Source: Cytobacillus firmus | GTDB taxonomy: Bacteria; Bacillota; Bacilli; Bacillales; Cytobacillaceae | DNA length: 64,000 nt | Reading direction: 5' to 3' | NCBI RefSeq assembly: GCF_023657595.1 | Contig: NZ_CP098323.1 | Span: forward strand, 830,001 to 894,000 | Shown here: positions 52,243-62,789 of the stretch, piece by piece | Numbering within the stretch: the first letter of the stretch is position 1 | Layout of the letters: each line of letters opens with the position of its first letter | Translations under genes and position numbers: made by a program | Notes under the pieces: model-generated | What the model saw: the letters and a program-made list of their open reading frames with translations, nothing else | Database searches by the model: none | What the model was told of the DNA's origin: nothing

Positions 52243-54066
52243 TTGTTAAAAGTTCTATCAACTTCAGCTTTATCGCTTGCTTTAGCAGGAAGTGCCGTTT
52301 TTGCAGGAGCCGGGCCGGCAGATACTCAGGCTAAGCAGGAAAGCAAGTATCAAATCAGTCTTGCACATCATGTCGGTGCGTCACCGGAGCTTGCTGCAAA
52401 AGCTAAAGAATTGGGAATTGACCTATCGAAGGTTGACCCGGCTGAAAAAGCAGCTAAGGCAGGTGCAAAATTCCAGCAGCCTGGCGACAACCATGTTGCG
52501 TATAAAGAGGCAACAGGGGATATTCCAGTTCTGGTTCTTCTGGCAAAGTATCCGGAAGGCGATGAGCCGGTCGGCGATATGCCTGGACAAGTTCCGGCTA
52601 AATATTATGAGGATTTAATCTTTGGAACAGAATATAATCCTTATGAGCTTCCTCAATTCCAGAAATATGATGGACCGGATGTTCCAAAGGACCGAACAAT
52701 GCAAAATGCTTACAAAGAATCCAGTTATGGAAAGACAAATCTTGTCCGCAAAGAAAACACCGAATTTGTATGGGTTGAGATGCCAAGAGGAGCTTCCTAT
52801 TACTTAGACCAAGAGGGAGCATATGCCGAGGGCGGAGAATATAAGCTTGGAAATGTGAATGGAGACGCACATACAGGTGAATTCATCCGTGATCTATTAA
52901 AAGCAGCAGACGATCAGGTTGATTTTTCGAAGTATGCCGAAAATGGGGAAGTGCCTAATATCTTCGTCATTCATGAAGGTACAGGAGCTGAATTCAGCCG
53001 TGATCCGGCACAGTTCTGGTCTCATAAGTGGAGCCTTTTAAGTGCTTTGTATTATGGAAAATACTATGAAACTGGCAAACCTGCAGATGTTCATGCTGGC
53101 ATGTCCCAAGGTGAATGGATTAACAAAACAGTTGCTGAAGATATGACATATGATGGGGTAGTAGTCAACAACTACAACATCCAGCCAGGAATCGGCGGTA
53201 ACGTGGCTGGATTTGATGCAGCAACAAATACGTATAAAGATGAAGCAAAAACAGGTCCATTCCCGGCACAAACTGGGGTTTATGCCCATGAATTTGGACA
53301 TGCATTGGGATTACCTGACTTTTATGATACGGTTTATAGCTCTGAAGGGGTAGGGAACTACTCGATGATGGCAGGCGGATCATGGCTGCGCTATCCGAAT
53401 AAACCTGAATATGGCGGAAACTCTCCGGCACACTTTGACCCGTTCTCTAAGATTTTCTTAGGGTGGGTAAATCCAGTTGAAGTAAAGCCTGGGGACACGA
53501 AAACTATTACATTGCCTCCAATCAATAAAGCGGATGCTGACAACGGCATTGTCAAAATGGAAGTGCCAGGCTCAAACGGAACTGAATACTTCCTATTTGA
53601 AAACGTTCAGCAGGACGGCTTTAACAAAGGGTTTATCCGTCAGGGTGAAGACGCTAAAGGCTTAGTGGCATGGCATGTAGATGAGAACATTATCAACCTG
53701 TACCAGACAGCCGGCTTCCGTCCAAACAATGTGGAAAACTGGATGAACAAACGCTTCCAGTACAACCAATCGGAAACAGCTAGTGACGGAACAGTCGTAA
53801 CACACTACGGCTTATCTGTTCTGCAGGCTGATGGCAAGTATGACCTGGAGAAAAATCTAAACCGCGGGGATGCAGGCGATTTCTTCAAATCAGGCAGCCA
53901 AATCACACCTGTCTCCGGAAATGTTCATACTGGCTCTTACTATTTCTGGAAGGGCAACAGCTCAACACCGGCTGACTCCGGAATCCATGTAACAGACATT
54001 AAAGAAAATGCGGATGGATCTATCACAGCGAAATTCTTCTATAATTCGAACAGCAGTACAAAATAA
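52243..54066 (+). CDS. Secreted M6-family metalloprotease, immune inhibitor A-like
   Basis: A 607-aa secreted zinc protease. Signal peptide at about 1-22 (LSLALAGSAVFAGA), a propeptide to about 95, then the catalytic domain with zinc motif HEFGHALGLPD (about 349-359). It resembles InhA of the B. cereus group but is about 190 residues shorter, lacking most of the C-terminal VEG/MAM-like part. TTG at 52243 has the better RBS spacing; a GTG at 52234 overlaps the AGGGAGTGAG. InhA proteins degrade host and self proteins; here an extracellular scavenging role is just as likely. Confidence 0.88.
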   Translation: MLKVLSTSALSLALAGSAVFAGAGPADTQAKQESKYQISLAHHVGASPELAAKAKELGIDLSKVDPAEKAAKAGAKFQQPGDNHVAYKEATGDIPVLVLLAKYPEGDEPVGDMPGQVPAKYYEDLIFGTEYNPYELPQFQKYDGPDVPKDRTMQNAYKESSYGKTNLVRKENTEFVWVEMPRGASYYLDQEGAYAEGGEYKLGNVNGDAHTGEFIRDLLKAADDQVDFSKYAENGEVPNIFVIHEGTGAEFSRDPAQFWSHKWSLLSALYYGKYYETGKPADVHAGMSQGEWINKTVAEDMTYDGVVVNNYNIQPGIGGNVAGFDAATNTYKDEAKTGPFPAQTGVYAHEFGHALGLPDFYDTVYSSEGVGNYSMMAGGSWLRYPNKPEYGGNSPAHFDPFSKIFLGWVNPVEVKPGDTKTITLPPINKADADNGIVKMEVPGSNGTEYFLFENVQQDGFNKGFIRQGEDAKGLVAWHVDENIINLYQTAGFRPNNVENWMNKRFQYNQSETASDGTVVTHYGLSVLQADGKYDLEKNLNRGDAGDFFKSGSQITPVSGNVHTGSYYFWKGNSSTPADSGIHVTDIKENADGSITAKFFYNSNSSTK

Positions 54067-54073
54067 TAGACTA

Positions 54074-54105
54074 AAAATCCGAGCAGGCTACCCTGCTCGG
54101 ATTTT
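54074..54105. terminator. Bidirectional terminator
   Basis: AAAATCCGAGCAGG pairs with CCTGCTCGGATTTTT around CTAC, between convergent genes. Confidence 0.93.
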
Positions 54106-54108
54106 TGT

Positions 54109-55029
54109 TTAAAGACTATTTTTCTCATATACTTGCAAGTTTGCATAAATCGCTCCAAGAACAGGAGCATCTAAATTCAGCAGTTCAGCCTTTTTCAGCA
54201 AGTATCCGAAGAAATGATCCGCTTCAATAGCCTGCTGCTTTTCCATATCTCGCTGCAGGGAAGATTTCATTTCATAGCCCATTTCATGTATTTTTTTAAC
54301 CTGAGTTTCTTTAATCCCTTCAGCTAGCGGAGCACCCAGCGCTTTCATTATGGCAGATGCCTCTTTTAGTACCTCTTTAATCGAATTTAATCCGAAAGCC
54401 TGCTCGCGGATCGGACCTATAGGTGAGCGGAACAGGGAGGTAACGCCGGAAAGTGTGGAGATAAACAGGTACTTATGCCACATCTCCTGTTCAATCTTTT
54501 CAGAGAGGCGGAAGTTTGCTTTTGTACCTGAAAAAACTTCTTGAAGCTGCAGAATCCGATCCGTTTTCTCACCGGAACGCTCCCCGAAAACCAAGTCATG
54601 GACAGGGCTGGTCTGAACCACTTTCCCATTTTCACCAAGAGTGGTTTCAATAAAGCATAGGCCGCCCAGAACGTTCTCTTCTCCAAAAGCAGCTGTCAGC
54701 TGATCCATATGAGCAATTCCATTTAAGAGAGGAAGAATCAAAGTTTTATTGTCTGTGTATGGACGGATATCCCTGATGGCTCCCTCAAGATGATAAGCTT
54801 TGGTAGAGAGCAGGATGACGTCGAATGATTCTGCCTTTTCTCCAGCCTGAATCGTTTTTGGTCCCGAAAACATCATTTCCCCATAAACACTTTCCACCAG
54901 CAGCCCATATTTCTCAAGCTGCTGCTTTCTTGTCTCCCTTACCAAAAACGTAACATCCTCACCTTTTTCCAAAAGTCTTCCGCCAAAATAGCCCCCAATG
55001 GCTCCGGCTCCAACAACCAATATTCTCAT
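54109..55029 (-). CDS. Ketopantoate reductase family protein (PanE-like)
   Basis: A 306-aa NADPH-dependent enzyme with Rossmann motif VVGAGAIGGYFGG at the very N-terminus. The ApbA/PanE C-terminal helical domain includes the conserved EQEMWHKYLF segment. 2-Dehydropantoate reductase makes pantoate for CoA synthesis, but Bacillus genomes often carry several paralogues with unknown substrates. I take the ATG at 55029 behind AGGGAGG; the longer frame is unneeded. Confidence 0.85.
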   Translation of the reverse strand: MRILVVGAGAIGGYFGGRLLEKGEDVTFLVRETRKQQLEKYGLLVESVYGEMMFSGPKTIQAGEKAESFDVILLSTKAYHLEGAIRDIRPYTDNKTLILPLLNGIAHMDQLTAAFGEENVLGGLCFIETTLGENGKVVQTSPVHDLVFGERSGEKTDRILQLQEVFSGTKANFRLSEKIEQEMWHKYLFISTLSGVTSLFRSPIGPIREQAFGLNSIKEVLKEASAIMKALGAPLAEGIKETQVKKIHEMGYEMKSSLQRDMEKQQAIEADHFFGYLLKKAELLNLDAPVLGAIYANLQVYEKNSL

Positions 55030-55094
55030 ACAATAGTGCCTCCCTTTGATTAAATGGAAAAGTGCACGCATGTACGTGCACCTTTGCCAGATTG

Positions 55095-55247
55095 TTAAGT
55101 TAAATAGAAGAAGATGCCTGTTCCTGATAACATAACTGCTGCTAAAATTAATTTGGCAGAATGAGAGAGTGAATCCTCGCCTTTCGCGTTTATTCTCTTC
55201 TCTTCCTCATTTACCGTTTCCCGGTATTTGGGATTGCAGCAGCCCAT
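55095..55247 (-). CDS. 50-aa membrane protein translationally coupled to cstA
   Basis: The ATG overlaps the cstA stop codon by one base (TAATG), so translation is coupled. The 50-residue product begins MGCCNPKYRETV, with a charged stretch (EEEKRINAKGED) and a C-terminal membrane segment (LILAAVMLSGTGIFFYL). The Cys-Cys pair next to the start could be acylated or bind metal. E. coli cstA/btsT also have a small downstream gene (YbdD/YjiX), but this protein is not obviously the same family. It is too short to be found by size-limited ORF calling. Confidence 0.75.
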   Translation of the reverse strand: MGCCNPKYRETVNEEEKRINAKGEDSLSHSAKLILAAVMLSGTGIFFYLT

Positions 55248-56698
55248 TAAGCAGATCTTTTCCAGCCGGAAATATCCTCTTCAAGCGGCAGATTATTCGC
55301 CCGAGCTTTTTTAGCCGCGGAGAAGAACAGGGCTACAAGAGCAACTGTGCCGATTGCACCGCCAATCCAGGCAGTACTCCAGGATAATCCGAAACCGATT
55401 GGTGCGTTTAAGATATACGTTAAGACCATCAGCAGCATGAATGTGCCAGGAATAAGCGAAATCCAGTAATTTTTCTTTGCGATATACAAGTACATGGCAC
55501 CGACAAACAGTGCGATAACTGCTGTTGATTGGTTAGCCCAGCTGAAGTATCTCCATAAAATGTTAAAGTCGATTTGCGTTAGTGCCAGTGAAACCGCGAA
55601 CAAAGGAATGGCGATCCACAAACGGCTTGAGAATTTCTTCTGAGCAAAATTAATATAATCAGCAATAATCATCCGTGCACTTCGGAAAGCCGTATCTCCT
55701 GAAGTGATTGGAAGGACAACAACTCCAAGGACAGCAAGTGTTCCGCCGATCGCACCAAGCATCATAGTGGAAGCTTCACTGACGACTGCTCCAGGACCTC
55801 CGTTTGCAAGGAAATCACTTAATCCGTTATAGCCATCAAACAAGCTCATTGCAGCAGCCGCCCAGATCATCGCGATAATTCCTTCTGCAATCATCATGCC
55901 ATAGAAAATTTTGCGTCCCTGGTTCTCATTCTGAGTTGTACGGGAGATAATCGGTGTCTGTGTTGCATGGAAGCCGGAAAGAGCACCGCAAGTAATCGTG
56001 AAAAACAGCAATGGAAAAATAGGTGCATTAGCCGGGTGGAAATTCTGCAGTGAAATTTCGGGAATATTAGCGCCGGTCGCAACTAAACCGATACCAACAC
56101 CAAGTGCACTGATTAAAAGCAATGCTCCAAAGTATGGGTATAAGCGGCCAATAATTTTATCAACAGGCAGTAAAGTCGCCAAAATGTAATAAATGAAAAT
56201 TGCAGCAATGATGAGGGTTACAGATACCTTCTGATCCATCACCACATAAAGCAGATCAGCCGGAGTCGTAACAAACACCGTACCAACCAATAACAGAAGC
56301 AGTACAGCGAAAGCGTTCACAACATGCTTCATGACTTTCCCGAGGAACTTGCTCGCAAGCTCGGGCAAATGTGCGCCGCGGTTGCGGATAGAAATCATTC
56401 CTGTTAAATAGTCATGAACAGCACCGGCAAAAATACAGCCGACCACGATCCAGATAAAAGCTGCAGGCCCGTAAAGAGCTCCCATGATCGGACCGAAAAT
56501 CGGGCCGGTGCCAGCAATGTTCAACAGCTGGATTAACGAGTTTTTTGGCGTACTCATGGCGATGTAATCCACACCGTCAGCATGTGTATAGGCAGGTGTT
56601 GTACGTGCCTCCTTCACACCGAAAACTTTTTCAACAAACTTGCCGTACGTAAAATAACCTACAATTAAAAGTGCAATACAGACTAAAAAAGTAATCAT
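55247..56698 (-). CDS. cstA: CstA-family transporter (carbon starvation protein; pyruvate/peptide uptake)
   Basis: A 483-aa polytopic protein with more than 12 hydrophobic helices. CstA signatures are visible: the N-terminal GTGPIFGPIMGALYGP (about 64-79), HDYLTGMISIRNRG (about 95-108) and GFHATQTPIISRT (about 240-252). Its length is that of the short Bacillus/BtsT-like members. Relatives import pyruvate (BtsT) or peptides (CstA). Upstream lie a cre box and a LytS/LytT two-component pair, as in pyruvate-responsive systems. RBS AAGGGGG. Confidence 0.92.
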   Translation of the reverse strand: MITFLVCIALLIVGYFTYGKFVEKVFGVKEARTTPAYTHADGVDYIAMSTPKNSLIQLLNIAGTGPIFGPIMGALYGPAAFIWIVVGCIFAGAVHDYLTGMISIRNRGAHLPELASKFLGKVMKHVVNAFAVLLLLLVGTVFVTTPADLLYVVMDQKVSVTLIIAAIFIYYILATLLPVDKIIGRLYPYFGALLLISALGVGIGLVATGANIPEISLQNFHPANAPIFPLLFFTITCGALSGFHATQTPIISRTTQNENQGRKIFYGMMIAEGIIAMIWAAAAMSLFDGYNGLSDFLANGGPGAVVSEASTMMLGAIGGTLAVLGVVVLPITSGDTAFRSARMIIADYINFAQKKFSSRLWIAIPLFAVSLALTQIDFNILWRYFSWANQSTAVIALFVGAMYLYIAKKNYWISLIPGTFMLLMVLTYILNAPIGFGLSWSTAWIGGAIGTVALVALFFSAAKKARANNLPLEEDISGWKRSA

Positions 56699-56713
56699 AT
56701 TTATCCCCCTTTA

Positions 56714-56727
56714 TGAATGCGTTTACA
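56714..56727 (-). promoter_or_regulatory. cre (CcpA) site upstream of cstA
   Basis: On the minus strand TGTAAACGCATTCA matches TGNAARCGNWWWCA at all fixed positions. It lies between the -10 and the RBS, so CcpA would block transcription when glucose is present. Confidence 0.87.
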
Positions 56728-56730
56728 TTA

Positions 56731-56758
56731 ATTATATAAAAGAAGGAGAAAATTTGAA
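56731..56758 (-). promoter_or_regulatory. Sigma-A promoter of cstA
   Basis: Minus-strand TATAAT (56736-56731) with TTCAAA (56758-56753) 16 bases upstream. The cre site starts four bases downstream of the -10. The remaining 200 bases to the lytT gene show no gene. Confidence 0.65.
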
Positions 56759-56957
56759 CAATTTGTGTCCAACATGTAAAAAATGAAGATTAAAAGGCAA
56801 TGAAGGGGGATTAAGATGCATGGAAAAACGTAAGTGTGTTTGAAAATTCATTATATTATGATTGGAAAAAGGGTAGGGTGCATATTTTAGATCAAGCGCA
56901 ATTAACCTCGAGATCAGTACAAACCTAATTCAAAGTGCACTCGCATCCCCAAGCAGC

Positions 56958-56988
56958 AAAAAAACAAAAAAGCACCGTCCCGATGCTT
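56958..56988 (-). terminator. Terminator of the lytS-lytT operon
   Basis: On the minus strand AGCATCGGGACGGTGCT forms a short hairpin followed by TTTTTTGTTTTTTT. Confidence 0.85.
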
Positions 56989-56990
56989 TT

Positions 56991-57722
56991 TCACAATTCC
57001 AATCGCACCCGCAGTGCTTTCACATAGTTCCTGCTCACAGACAAGAGTTCTTCCCGGCCTTCCATCTCAAGCTGATAGGCACCGTTAAACCAGGGGGTCA
57101 ATCGAGTTACATAATCCAGATTCACCAGGTAACTCTTGTGAATCCTGAAAAAAGAGAAGGGTAAAAGCCTGCTCTCCAAATCCTTCAGGGGGGTTTTGGT
57201 TTCATGCTCTCCGGTCCTGGTGATAATCCGGGATACTTTTTCATCCCGGCCGATATAGAGGATTTCTTTTGGCTCCAGGTATAAAATTTCCCCATCTTCT
57301 TCAACAGCCAGTTTGCCGGCCGGCTTGCCGATGTCATTTTCTTTTTTGGCGCCAATCAATTTTTCCACACGCCTGATGGTCTGCTCGAGCTGTTCCTCGT
57401 CGTAGGGCTTCAGTAAGTAATCGGTTGCTTCATAGCGGAAGGCTTCAGCAGCAAACTGCGGGTAGGCCGTTGCAAAGATGATAAGCGGTACTTTTTTCAG
57501 CTCGTGCAGGGACTTGGCCGCTTCCATTCCGTTCATTTTAGGCATCTCGACATCAAGGAAAACAACATCCGGCTGAAGCTGGATGGCTTTCATCACCGCT
57601 GTTTCGCCTGATTCAGCCTCGCCGATAACCTGAATTGCAGGAAATTCCTCCAGTAAATGCTTTAATTCATCTCTGCTGTAGCGTTCATCATCTGCGATTA
57701 AGGCTCGGATCGTTTTTTCCAT
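56991..57722 (-). CDS. LytTR-type response regulator
   Basis: A 243-aa regulator: receiver domain (1-120) with phosphoacceptor Asp57 in VFLDVEMPKMNG and Lys in LLKPYDEE, then a LytTR DNA-binding domain (about 140-240; FFRIHKSYLVNLDYVTRL and LLSVSRNYVKALR). It overlaps the sensor gene by one base. By analogy with LytT and BtsR it should activate transport genes, here most probably cstA about 290 bases further on in the same direction. Confidence 0.92.
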   Translation of the reverse strand: MEKTIRALIADDERYSRDELKHLLEEFPAIQVIGEAESGETAVMKAIQLQPDVVFLDVEMPKMNGMEAAKSLHELKKVPLIIFATAYPQFAAEAFRYEATDYLLKPYDEEQLEQTIRRVEKLIGAKKENDIGKPAGKLAVEEDGEILYLEPKEILYIGRDEKVSRIITRTGEHETKTPLKDLESRLLPFSFFRIHKSYLVNLDYVTRLTPWFNGAYQLEMEGREELLSVSRNYVKALRVRLEL

Positions 57723-59461
57723 CAGCTTTCTTCCTCCGTTTTCGGAATGGCGAATTGAATGTCAGTGCCTATGCCTGGCGTGCTTGCAATTTGCAGCGAA
57801 GCTTCCTCGCCAAACATCATGGTCAGCCGGCGGTTTACATTGTACAATGCAAGTCCTGATCCCGTTTTTGACTGCAGGGTTTCCTTCCCAATCTGTTCAG
57901 CTCTCTCCTTGCTCATGCCCTGTCCATTGTCCTTCACTTTTACTATAGTCATTCCGTCCTGTTTCTGAATTTTAATCATAATGATACAGTCTTGTTCCTT
58001 GTTCTGAATCCCATGTTTTACTGCATTCTCCACAATCGGCTGCAGAGTGAGCGGCGGGATTCTCTCCAAAAGGGCATCTTCTTCAATGTCATATATAACT
58101 TGGAGCCGATCCACAAACCGGGTTTCCTCAATTGATAGATAGGCCTTTACATGTCTAAGCTCCTGTTCAAGGGTTGTACAGCTGACAGTTGTGGCCGTCA
58201 GGTTCTGCCTCAAAAAATGGGAGAGTGATACAAGCAATTTCCGTGCCTGGGCAGGCTCAATCCGCACAAGGGAAATGATCGTATTTAATGAATTAAATAA
58301 AAAATGCGGTGATATTTGCGCCTGCAGCGCTTTAATTTCAGCTTCTTTTGCCAGCTGGAACGATTTGTCAGCTTCAGCGATCTCAAGCTGATTGCTGAGC
58401 AGTACACTGAGTCCCGAAATCAGCTCCATCACGAGAGTTGTCATTTCTTTTTCCGAAGTGAAGTAAAACTTCAGCGTTCCGATCGTTTCGCCGCGCAGCT
58501 TTAAAGGAGCGACAATGGCTGCACCAAGTGGGCAGTTTTCCTGCCGGCAGTGAATGGACTGGTCATTGGCAGCCGCAATTTCTCCGTGCTGAATGACATC
58601 CCGTGTGATCCGGGTCTGAATGGGGCTTCCGGAACGGTGGTGGTCATTTCCAAAGCCGACATGGGCAAGAATTTCAGTGTGATTGGTGATTGCAACTGCT
58701 TTCATCTGAAGTTCCTTATGTAAAATCAGGCAGACTGCCAGAGCGGACTTATGATTGATGCCTTCCCGAAGGTGAGCAAGGGTCTGGTCTGCAATCCGAA
58801 GCGTTTTCTGTGCGTGAAAAGCACCTGCTTTTTCTTCTTCGTTAATAACATTTTTTATAATCAGCAGGAATAAGGCACTGCCAAGCCCATTTGCTATTAT
58901 CATAGGAATTCCAATCATTTCGACAAGTGCGACTGCCTTTTCCATGGGCCGTGATATTCCAAGGATAATCAGCATTTGCACGGCTTCAGCCGCAGCACCA
59001 ATGAAGAAGGCCGATGATAGCTTCACATGTTCGTTCTTTCGGCGGAAAAAGCCGGCAAGCAGCCCTGCCACTATGGACGCCAGCCCGCAGGCAATTCCGG
59101 TAAAGCCTCCAAGCGTAAACCGGTGGAATCCTGCTATAATTCCTGCGCCAATTCCTACTTTAGGGCCGCCAAGCAATCCGGCGAGCACGACCCCGATCAC
59201 CCTGGAATTGGCAATGGCTTCATCAGAAGCAAGCTCGGATGCCCAGCGGTTAAACTGGAGTGTGTCTGTATTAAATGCTAGCCCGGAATAAGTTCCAATG
59301 ATGCCAAAGAAACCAAAAAAAAGAATGGCTTTATACTCTTGCTGCCGTTTTAATCTTTCACCATAAATCATCTCTCTGAAAAAGCGGAACCTTGTCAGAA
59401 CCAGCGCAATCGTAACAATGATTCCAAGCCGCTCCAGCATTGTAATCAGCAGTTCAAGCAT
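57722..59461 (-). CDS. LytS-type sensor histidine kinase
   Basis: A 579-aa kinase. Residues 1-205 form the 5TMR-LYT membrane sensor (NSRVIGVVLAGLLGGPKVG; GFHRFTLGGF), then a GAF domain (about 225-360), the HisKA_7TM-like phosphoacceptor His386 in SPHFLFNSLNT, and an HATPase with DNGQGM and GSGLALYN. LytS/BtsS kinases sense extracellular pyruvate or membrane state. RBS AAAGGGG. In the GAF domain a cysteine pair (CRQENC, 305-310) is notable and could bind a metal or sense redox state. Confidence 0.92.
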   Translation of the reverse strand: MLELLITMLERLGIIVTIALVLTRFRFFREMIYGERLKRQQEYKAILFFGFFGIIGTYSGLAFNTDTLQFNRWASELASDEAIANSRVIGVVLAGLLGGPKVGIGAGIIAGFHRFTLGGFTGIACGLASIVAGLLAGFFRRKNEHVKLSSAFFIGAAAEAVQMLIILGISRPMEKAVALVEMIGIPMIIANGLGSALFLLIIKNVINEEEKAGAFHAQKTLRIADQTLAHLREGINHKSALAVCLILHKELQMKAVAITNHTEILAHVGFGNDHHRSGSPIQTRITRDVIQHGEIAAANDQSIHCRQENCPLGAAIVAPLKLRGETIGTLKFYFTSEKEMTTLVMELISGLSVLLSNQLEIAEADKSFQLAKEAEIKALQAQISPHFLFNSLNTIISLVRIEPAQARKLLVSLSHFLRQNLTATTVSCTTLEQELRHVKAYLSIEETRFVDRLQVIYDIEEDALLERIPPLTLQPIVENAVKHGIQNKEQDCIIMIKIQKQDGMTIVKVKDNGQGMSKERAEQIGKETLQSKTGSGLALYNVNRRLTMMFGEEASLQIASTPGIGTDIQFAIPKTEEES

Positions 59462-59638
59462 CCCTTATGCCCCTTTAACCAAGTCTATTATCATCATTCT
59501 AATAGATTAAAGTGTAAATGAAAAATGGCCTGTTTGAATTTTTCAAAAAAATCGCAGGCTTTTTATAAATAATTGTCGAAAATATCTTGTTAGCAGGCTT
59601 TTTGACTGCTTCTTTCCGATAATAATGGAGCTGACAAA

Positions 59639-60049
59639 ATGATCGAATATAAAGTGGATATAGAAGGAATATCACCAGATATGCTGGACGGTTTTTTTGA
59701 CGGGTGGCCAAATCCGCCGAGCCCTGAAAAACATCTGAAGCTTTTAAAAAACAGCACGAAGATTGTGCTTGCTGTTGACCGCGATAAACATGCAGTGGCC
59801 GGATTCATCACAGCAATCAGCGATGGAGTGCTATCTGCCTACATTCCCCTGCTTGAAGTACTGCCTGAATACCAGCAGCAGGGAATCGGCCAAAAGCTGG
59901 TCACCCGAATGCTTGAAGAGCTGGACGGCATTTACATGATCGATATTATGTGCGACCCTGAATTACAGCCGTTTTATGAAAAGTTCGGAATGATCAAATC
60001 TTCGGGAATGGTGCAGCGTAATTATCATAATCAATCAGGAAAGCAGTAA
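59639..60049 (+). CDS. Small GNAT-family acetyltransferase
   Basis: A 136-aa protein containing the complete acetyl-CoA loop (VLPEYQQQGIGQKLVTRML, about 78-96) and the MCDPELQPFYEKFGM segment. It is the minimal single-domain GNAT size. RBS GGAGCTG. It runs upstream of a Nudix and a nucleotidyltransferase gene and could be part of the same unit, separated by 64 bases. The acceptor is unknown. Confidence 0.84.
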   Translation: MIEYKVDIEGISPDMLDGFFDGWPNPPSPEKHLKLLKNSTKIVLAVDRDKHAVAGFITAISDGVLSAYIPLLEVLPEYQQQGIGQKLVTRMLEELDGIYMIDIMCDPELQPFYEKFGMIKSSGMVQRNYHNQSGKQ

Positions 60050-60113
60050 CAGGGGAAACTGGAAGCCGGGTATCCCTTCAATATAGTTTATCTAAAAAGA
60101 GGAGGCCAATTAA

Positions 60114-60746
60114 TTGGACACAGAAATTCTCAATATTTTTGATGATAACCGAAAACAAATCGGTGTAGCTTCTCGTGAAGAGGTCCATCAAAAAGGCCAC
60201 TGGCATGAAACTTTCCATTGCTGGTTTGTTAGCAGGGAGCATGATCAGGAATATATTTATTTTCAATACCGCAGCATTGACAAAAAGGATTACCCCGGAC
60301 TTCTGGACATAACCGCTGCAGGCCACCTTATGAGTCATGAATCTGTCATGGACGGCATGAGGGAAGTGGAGGAAGAACTGGGGATTCATGTTGATTTTGC
60401 GGACTTGGTGCCGCTGGGTGTCATTGAATATATTGCAGAGAAAGAAAATTTTATCGACAAAGAACTGGCGCATGTATTTCTTTATGACAGCGTCCATGCA
60501 CTGGAGGAGTTCAACCCGCAGCTGGAAGAGGTAACAGGAATCTACCGGATTGCTCTGGAGGACTTCTATGAGCTTTGGTTTGAAGCAAGAGAACATATTA
60601 AGGCAGAAGGGTTTCAGGTTGAAAGAGACGAAAGAATCACCTCTGCCATTACAGTGCGCAAAGAGGACTTTGTTCCGCATGAGGATTACTATTACAGGCG
60701 CGTACTGCATTCAATTCGGGAGATGGAGAGGGAACATGCTGATTAA
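60114..60746 (+). CDS. Nudix hydrolase, YfcD/IDI-like
   Basis: A 210-aa protein with a Nudix domain (about 28-160). The Nudix box runs from GHLMSHESV into REVEEELGI, one residue shorter between the first Glu and the Arg-Glu pair than the textbook box, as in the YfcD-related group. The RBS GAGGAGG supports the TTG start at 60114. It hydrolyses a nucleoside diphosphate linked to another group. It overlaps the nucleotidyltransferase gene by 11 bases. Confidence 0.85.
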   Translation: MDTEILNIFDDNRKQIGVASREEVHQKGHWHETFHCWFVSREHDQEYIYFQYRSIDKKDYPGLLDITAAGHLMSHESVMDGMREVEEELGIHVDFADLVPLGVIEYIAEKENFIDKELAHVFLYDSVHALEEFNPQLEEVTGIYRIALEDFYELWFEAREHIKAEGFQVERDERITSAITVRKEDFVPHEDYYYRRVLHSIREMEREHAD

Positions 60747-61310
60747 GACTGAAGAAGATATAGTGAAGATGGTAAAGCAGGACAAATGGATGATGGCCAT
60801 CCTAACAGCTGCAAAGTCTCTAGACCTCCCTGACTGGTGGGTCTGTGCCGGCTTTGTGAGGGCAAATGTCTGGGATACTCTTCATGGATTCAGTAAAAGA
60901 ACTCACTTGCCAGATGTGGATGTCGTTTATTATAACAAGTGTGACCTTAGCGAAGAAACGGAAAAAGAACTGGAGTCTAAGCTTAAATACCTTCTGCCCA
61001 AAGTGCCATGGTCAGTGAAAAATGAGGCAAGAATGCATCTCATTAATGACCTTTCCCCATATATATCATCAGTGGATGCGATCTCAAAATTTCCTGAAAC
61101 GGCGACTGCCCTTGGATTAAAGCTTGATGACAAAAACAATATTATATTAACTGCTCCATGGGGGATCGAGGACTTGCTTGCCCTTAAAATAAAGCCAACA
61201 CCTATGTTTGCTGAAGATAGCAAGTTATTTGGAGTTTACCTGGAGCGAATTGAAAAAAAGAACTGGAAATTATTATGGCCAGGGATTGAAGAAATTCAAG
61301 GAAGAAACCA

Positions 61311-61314
<4 letters not shown>
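60736..61314 (+). CDS. NTP_transf_6-type nucleotidyltransferase family protein
   Basis: A 192-aa protein with the nucleotidyltransferase signature WVCAGFVRANVWD (about 33-45) and the metal-binding DVDVVYYN (about 58-65), matching the DUF925/NTP_transf_6 group. It has no assigned substrate. The ATG at 60736 follows AGAGGGAAC and lies within the Nudix gene. It overlaps the next gene by four bases, so three proteins here are coupled. Confidence 0.82.
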
Positions 61315-62677
<1,363 letters not shown>

Positions 62678-62682
62678 TCATG

Positions 62683-62712
62683 AACCAGGGGCATTGAATG
62701 TTCCTGGTTTAT
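62683..62712 (+). terminator. Probable terminator of map
   Basis: AACCAGG and CCTGGTT form a stem with a 13-base loop, then TATTT. Confidence 0.7.
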
Positions 62713-62740
62713 TTACTTTTAAGATTTATTAAAAAAACAC

Positions 62741-62769
62741 TTGAACATTCCAAAGCAATTCGCTAGAAT
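62741..62769 (+). promoter_or_regulatory. Sigma-A promoter of the tyrZ T-box transcript
   Basis: TTGAAC (62741-62746), 17 bases, TAGAAT (62764-62769), directly upstream of the T-box leader. Confidence 0.8.
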
Positions 62770-62789
62770 AATAAAAATTTCAAATTTTA

